7,189 bases of DNA from Butyrivibrio sp. (lineage in GTDB: Bacteria; Bacillota; Clostridia; Lachnospirales; Lachnospiraceae). Below the pieces are notes generated by a model. The model did not search any database. It saw only the letters and a list, made by a program, of their open reading frames with translations, and was not told the origin of the DNA. Each line of letters begins with the position of its first letter. Positions within the stretch are counted from its first letter, which is position 1. The position numbers and the translations under genes are program-made. The stretch spans positions 1-7,189 of the forward strand of contig JAILEJ010000218.1 in NCBI GenBank assembly GCA_024688095.1, read 5' to 3'. This document shows positions 5,165-7,189 of the stretch, piece by piece.

Positions 5165-7189
5165 TTATTCAGCCTTTGAAACTTTTACTTTTTCGCGTTT
5201 CTTAGGATGTTTGTATTTTTCAGGATGCTTCTTGTCATCCTTTGATCTCATGATAATTCTTACAATACCAAATACAGCAAGTGCAAGCAGTAATATGTTG
5301 AGAACTGTAAAGAGAATCTTCCATGTTGGCATTGTTGTATATTCATATGATCCAGGTGTAATTCCCTGCATACAAGCTGAGTTTGCAAGTGTATAAGCTA
5401 CATCATGGACAGCTCTTCTCATTACATAATGTGAAGTTGCGCTGCTTGTATCTGTCATACCACCAAACATCTTAAGTGTAAGGAATGTATCACATCCTGA
5501 TCTGAATGCAAGGTCATACATATTTGCAGCTCCGCCCCATACAAACATATCTGAATGAACGATTCCCTTGAAGCCCCATTCCTTTCTAAGTACATTTGTA
5601 AGAAGGCTGTAATTACCATGTGCAATGGTTGGTCCAATATCATTCTGTGATGCCATTACAGCAGTAGCAGCTCTCATTGTCTTGGACTGCATATTGCCAG
5701 ACTCATCATAATAATTGATTGTCATCTGTGCTTCCTTGAATGGAATCTCAAAAGCTTTCAGATAAATTTCTCTTGCCGCCTGCTCTGTAGCCCATGTATG
5801 TAAGAAGAACTCTCTGTTAGTCTCCTGGTCATTAAGTGCAAAGTGCTTAATGTAACAGAACATACCTGAATCACCGGCACCACTTACAATAGCTGCTGCC
5901 ATTTTACCTGTAAGAAGTGGATCTTCTGAGTAATACTCATATACACGACCTGAGAATGGGCTTCTATGAATGTTGATAGCTGGTGAATACCATCCGGAAA
6001 CATCTGTTGCAAATGCTTCTTTTCCAAACATCTTACCAATTTCATACATAAGATCTGTATTCCATGTAGATGCCATAAGTGGTGCGTATCCATATGTTGC
6101 TGTAAGTTCCATACCAGCATCTGTCTTTACAGACTTAATACCATTTGCACCATCAGCTTCTCTTGTCTCCTGGATACCAAGTGACTGAATCTGATTTGTT
6201 GCATAGTTTGAATTGCTCATAAGTGCTACAAGCTGCTGATTGATTGTTCCATTTTTGTAATTTATCTGATTGAGGAAATCATCCCATTTAGGATCATTGT
6301 AATCAAGTCCTCTCATATCAGAAACAAGAAGTCCTGCATCTACTACTTCAGGATCAGCATCCTTATAGATAGCACTTCCTTCTACATTACCAAGTAATGC
6401 ATCAGTTTCAGGATCAAAAGTTTCCTCTATGCCAAACATAGCTACAAATTCATCTGAAACAGTCTTTGTATCATTTTCAGGTCTTACAGGGAAAGTTCCT
6501 TTCCAGTCAGAACGTGAAAGATATACAGTTTCTGAATTCATATAATCATTCATTTCTTCAAACTGATTTGATGCTGCAACAAATCCATCTTCTGAAGAAG
6601 GTACTGTAGTATCAACTGTTCCATCTGCTGCCATCTGAGCCTGTGCTTCGAGCTCTGTCTGTCTTGGGTTTGTGGAATCATACCAGATAGTATCGGCATT
6701 ATTATAAGTTTCCTGTGCAATAACGTTATGACTGTCAGAATTGATTGATATTACATAGTCGCCATTTTCAAGAACATAAGCGCCCTTTGTTCCATCAGGA
6801 TTTTCTCTTGTGTAGCAATAGCTTGCCATATCCTCTTTAGCAAAAGAAATAGTGATTTCTTCTGATGCTCCAGGCTCAAGCATACTTGTCTTCTCAAAAG
6901 CTGCAAGTTCTGTTACAGGCTTTTCAATCTTCATTTCCTTATCAAAGTCTGTATAAGGTGCGCCGTAATACGCTTCAACAACGTCCTTACCTGCCATATC
7001 ACCTGTATTTGTAACATTAACCTTTATTGTAATGTCATCACCATCTGTATTAAAATCTGTAATTTCTTTAGTGAATGTTGTATATGAAAGCCCATATCCA
7101 AATGGATATGCAACAGCGCCTTCTTTAACGGCCTTTCCGCCTTCATCAAGCTCTCCATATACAAAGCTGCTATCCTCTACTTCAGCAGT
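5165..7189 (-). CDS. Domain-swapped, membrane-anchored GH3 glycosidase (beta-glucosidase/beta-xylosidase type), 5' end beyond window
   Basis: The frame is open from the right edge (7189) to TAA at 5165-5167, giving 674 visible residues. The ATG at 6997 is internal, because homologous sequence (YPFGYGLSYTTF, near 7070-7108) continues upstream of it. In order: the end of the GH3_C domain, an FnIII-like domain (to about 6720), a linker with YLSRSDWKGTFP, then the catalytic (alpha/beta)8 domain (about 6460-5360). Barrel motifs: EADGANG, NIHRSPFSGRVYEYYSEDP, IKHFALNDQETN and GIVHSDMFVWGGA, where the Asp at 5549-5551 aligns with the GH3 nucleophile. In common GH3 enzymes the barrel comes first. This reversed order is known from Butyrivibrio and Ruminococcus beta-glucosidases. 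The acid/base-bearing domain is mostly outside the window. One hydrophobic helix (about 5249-5326) followed by a Lys-rich tail of 27 residues implies an extracytoplasmic enzyme held by its C-terminus, tail inside. Substrate cannot be fixed from sequence: beta-glucoside or beta-xyloside. Confidence 0.93.
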   Translation of the reverse strand, partial: TAEVEDSSFVYGELDEGGKAVKEGAVAYPFGYGLSYTTFTKEITDFNTDGDDITIKVNVTNTGDMAGKDVVEAYYGAPYTDFDKEMKIEKPVTELAAFEKTSMLEPGASEEITISFAKEDMASYCYTRENPDGTKGAYVLENGDYVISINSDSHNVIAQETYNNADTIWYDSTNPRQTELEAQAQMAADGTVDTTVPSSEDGFVAASNQFEEMNDYMNSETVYLSRSDWKGTFPVRPENDTKTVSDEFVAMFGIEETFDPETDALLGNVEGSAIYKDADPEVVDAGLLVSDMRGLDYNDPKWDDFLNQINYKNGTINQQLVALMSNSNYATNQIQSLGIQETREADGANGIKSVKTDAGMELTATYGYAPLMASTWNTDLMYEIGKMFGKEAFATDVSGWYSPAINIHRSPFSGRVYEYYSEDPLLTGKMAAAIVSGAGDSGMFCYIKHFALNDQETNREFFLHTWATEQAAREIYLKAFEIPFKEAQMTINYYDESGNMQSKTMRAATAVMASQNDIGPTIAHGNYSLLTNVLRKEWGFKGIVHSDMFVWGGAANMYDLAFRSGCDTFLTLKMFGGMTDTSSATSHYVMRRAVHDVAYTLANSACMQGITPGSYEYTTMPTWKILFTVLNILLLALAVFGIVRIIMRSKDDKKHPEKYKHPKKREKVKVSKAE

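Noticed and set aside
5065..5200. LytTR binding site (paired 9-bp direct repeats) upstream of the regulator, suggesting autoregulation
   Set aside because: Only isolated partial matches are present (for example AAAGTTTCA in the GH3 end and an ATCGTTATA-like stretch at 5145-5154). No second copy occurs at a helical-turn distance.
5884..6120. Minus-strand frames of 62 and 78 codons inside the GH3 gene
   Set aside because: They are in a different frame from a clearly conserved GH3 catalytic domain that is intact across the same stretch. They are out-of-frame shadows.
5165..6997. GH3 gene starting at the ATG at 6997
   Set aside because: The frame stays open to the window edge and the upstream codons encode the conserved FGYGLSYTTF boundary and the first FnIII strands, so this ATG is internal.

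Overview
All four genes in this window lie on the minus strand. The sequence is AT-rich and codes densely. The gene families point to a xylan- or plant-fibre-degrading Firmicute of the Lachnospiraceae type (Butyrivibrio, Pseudobutyrivibrio or Roseburia-like). This assignment is inferred from three things: a GH115 alpha-glucuronidase without a signal peptide, a domain-swapped membrane-anchored GH3 enzyme, and a LytTR/GHKL two-component pair of the kind abundant in that family. No ribosomal or taxonomic marker is present.

Layout in the direction of transcription (right to left): (1) 7189-5165, the 3' part of a GH3 glycosidase gene cut by the right window edge. Its protein has the order GH3_C end, FnIII-like domain, GH3 catalytic barrel, then one C-terminal membrane helix with a Lys-rich tail. 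(2) 5164-5059, a 106-bp intergenic region with a good sigma-A-type promoter directly after the GH3 stop, followed by an 11-bp GC-centred hairpin. (3) 5058-4351, a LytTR response regulator. (4) 4347-3016, its HPK10/AgrC-like polytopic histidine kinase, 3 nt downstream. (5) 2978 to beyond position 1, a GH115 xylan alpha-1,2-glucuronidase, 37 nt after the kinase and with a strong ribosome binding site. It is cut by the left edge, probably a few tens of residues before its natural end.

The regulator, kinase and GH115 genes look like one operon. The GH3 gene is probably a separate unit upstream, unless transcripts read through the hairpin. A plausible picture (inference) is a cell-surface GH3 trimming oligosaccharides outside the membrane, a cytoplasmic GH115 removing (methyl)glucuronic acid from imported xylo-oligosaccharides, and a two-component system that senses an unknown signal and may control one or both enzymes.

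The most notable points are the cotranscription of a peptide-quorum-type (HPK10/LytTR) signalling pair with an alpha-glucuronidase, the hairpin inside the predicted leader of that operon, a perfect 13-bp inverted repeat inside the regulator coding sequence, and the circularly permuted, C-terminally anchored GH3. Nothing here demands a wholly new class of system. No plus-strand gene, RNA gene, mobile element or CRISPR array was recognised, and no stretch over 300 bases lacks a gene.
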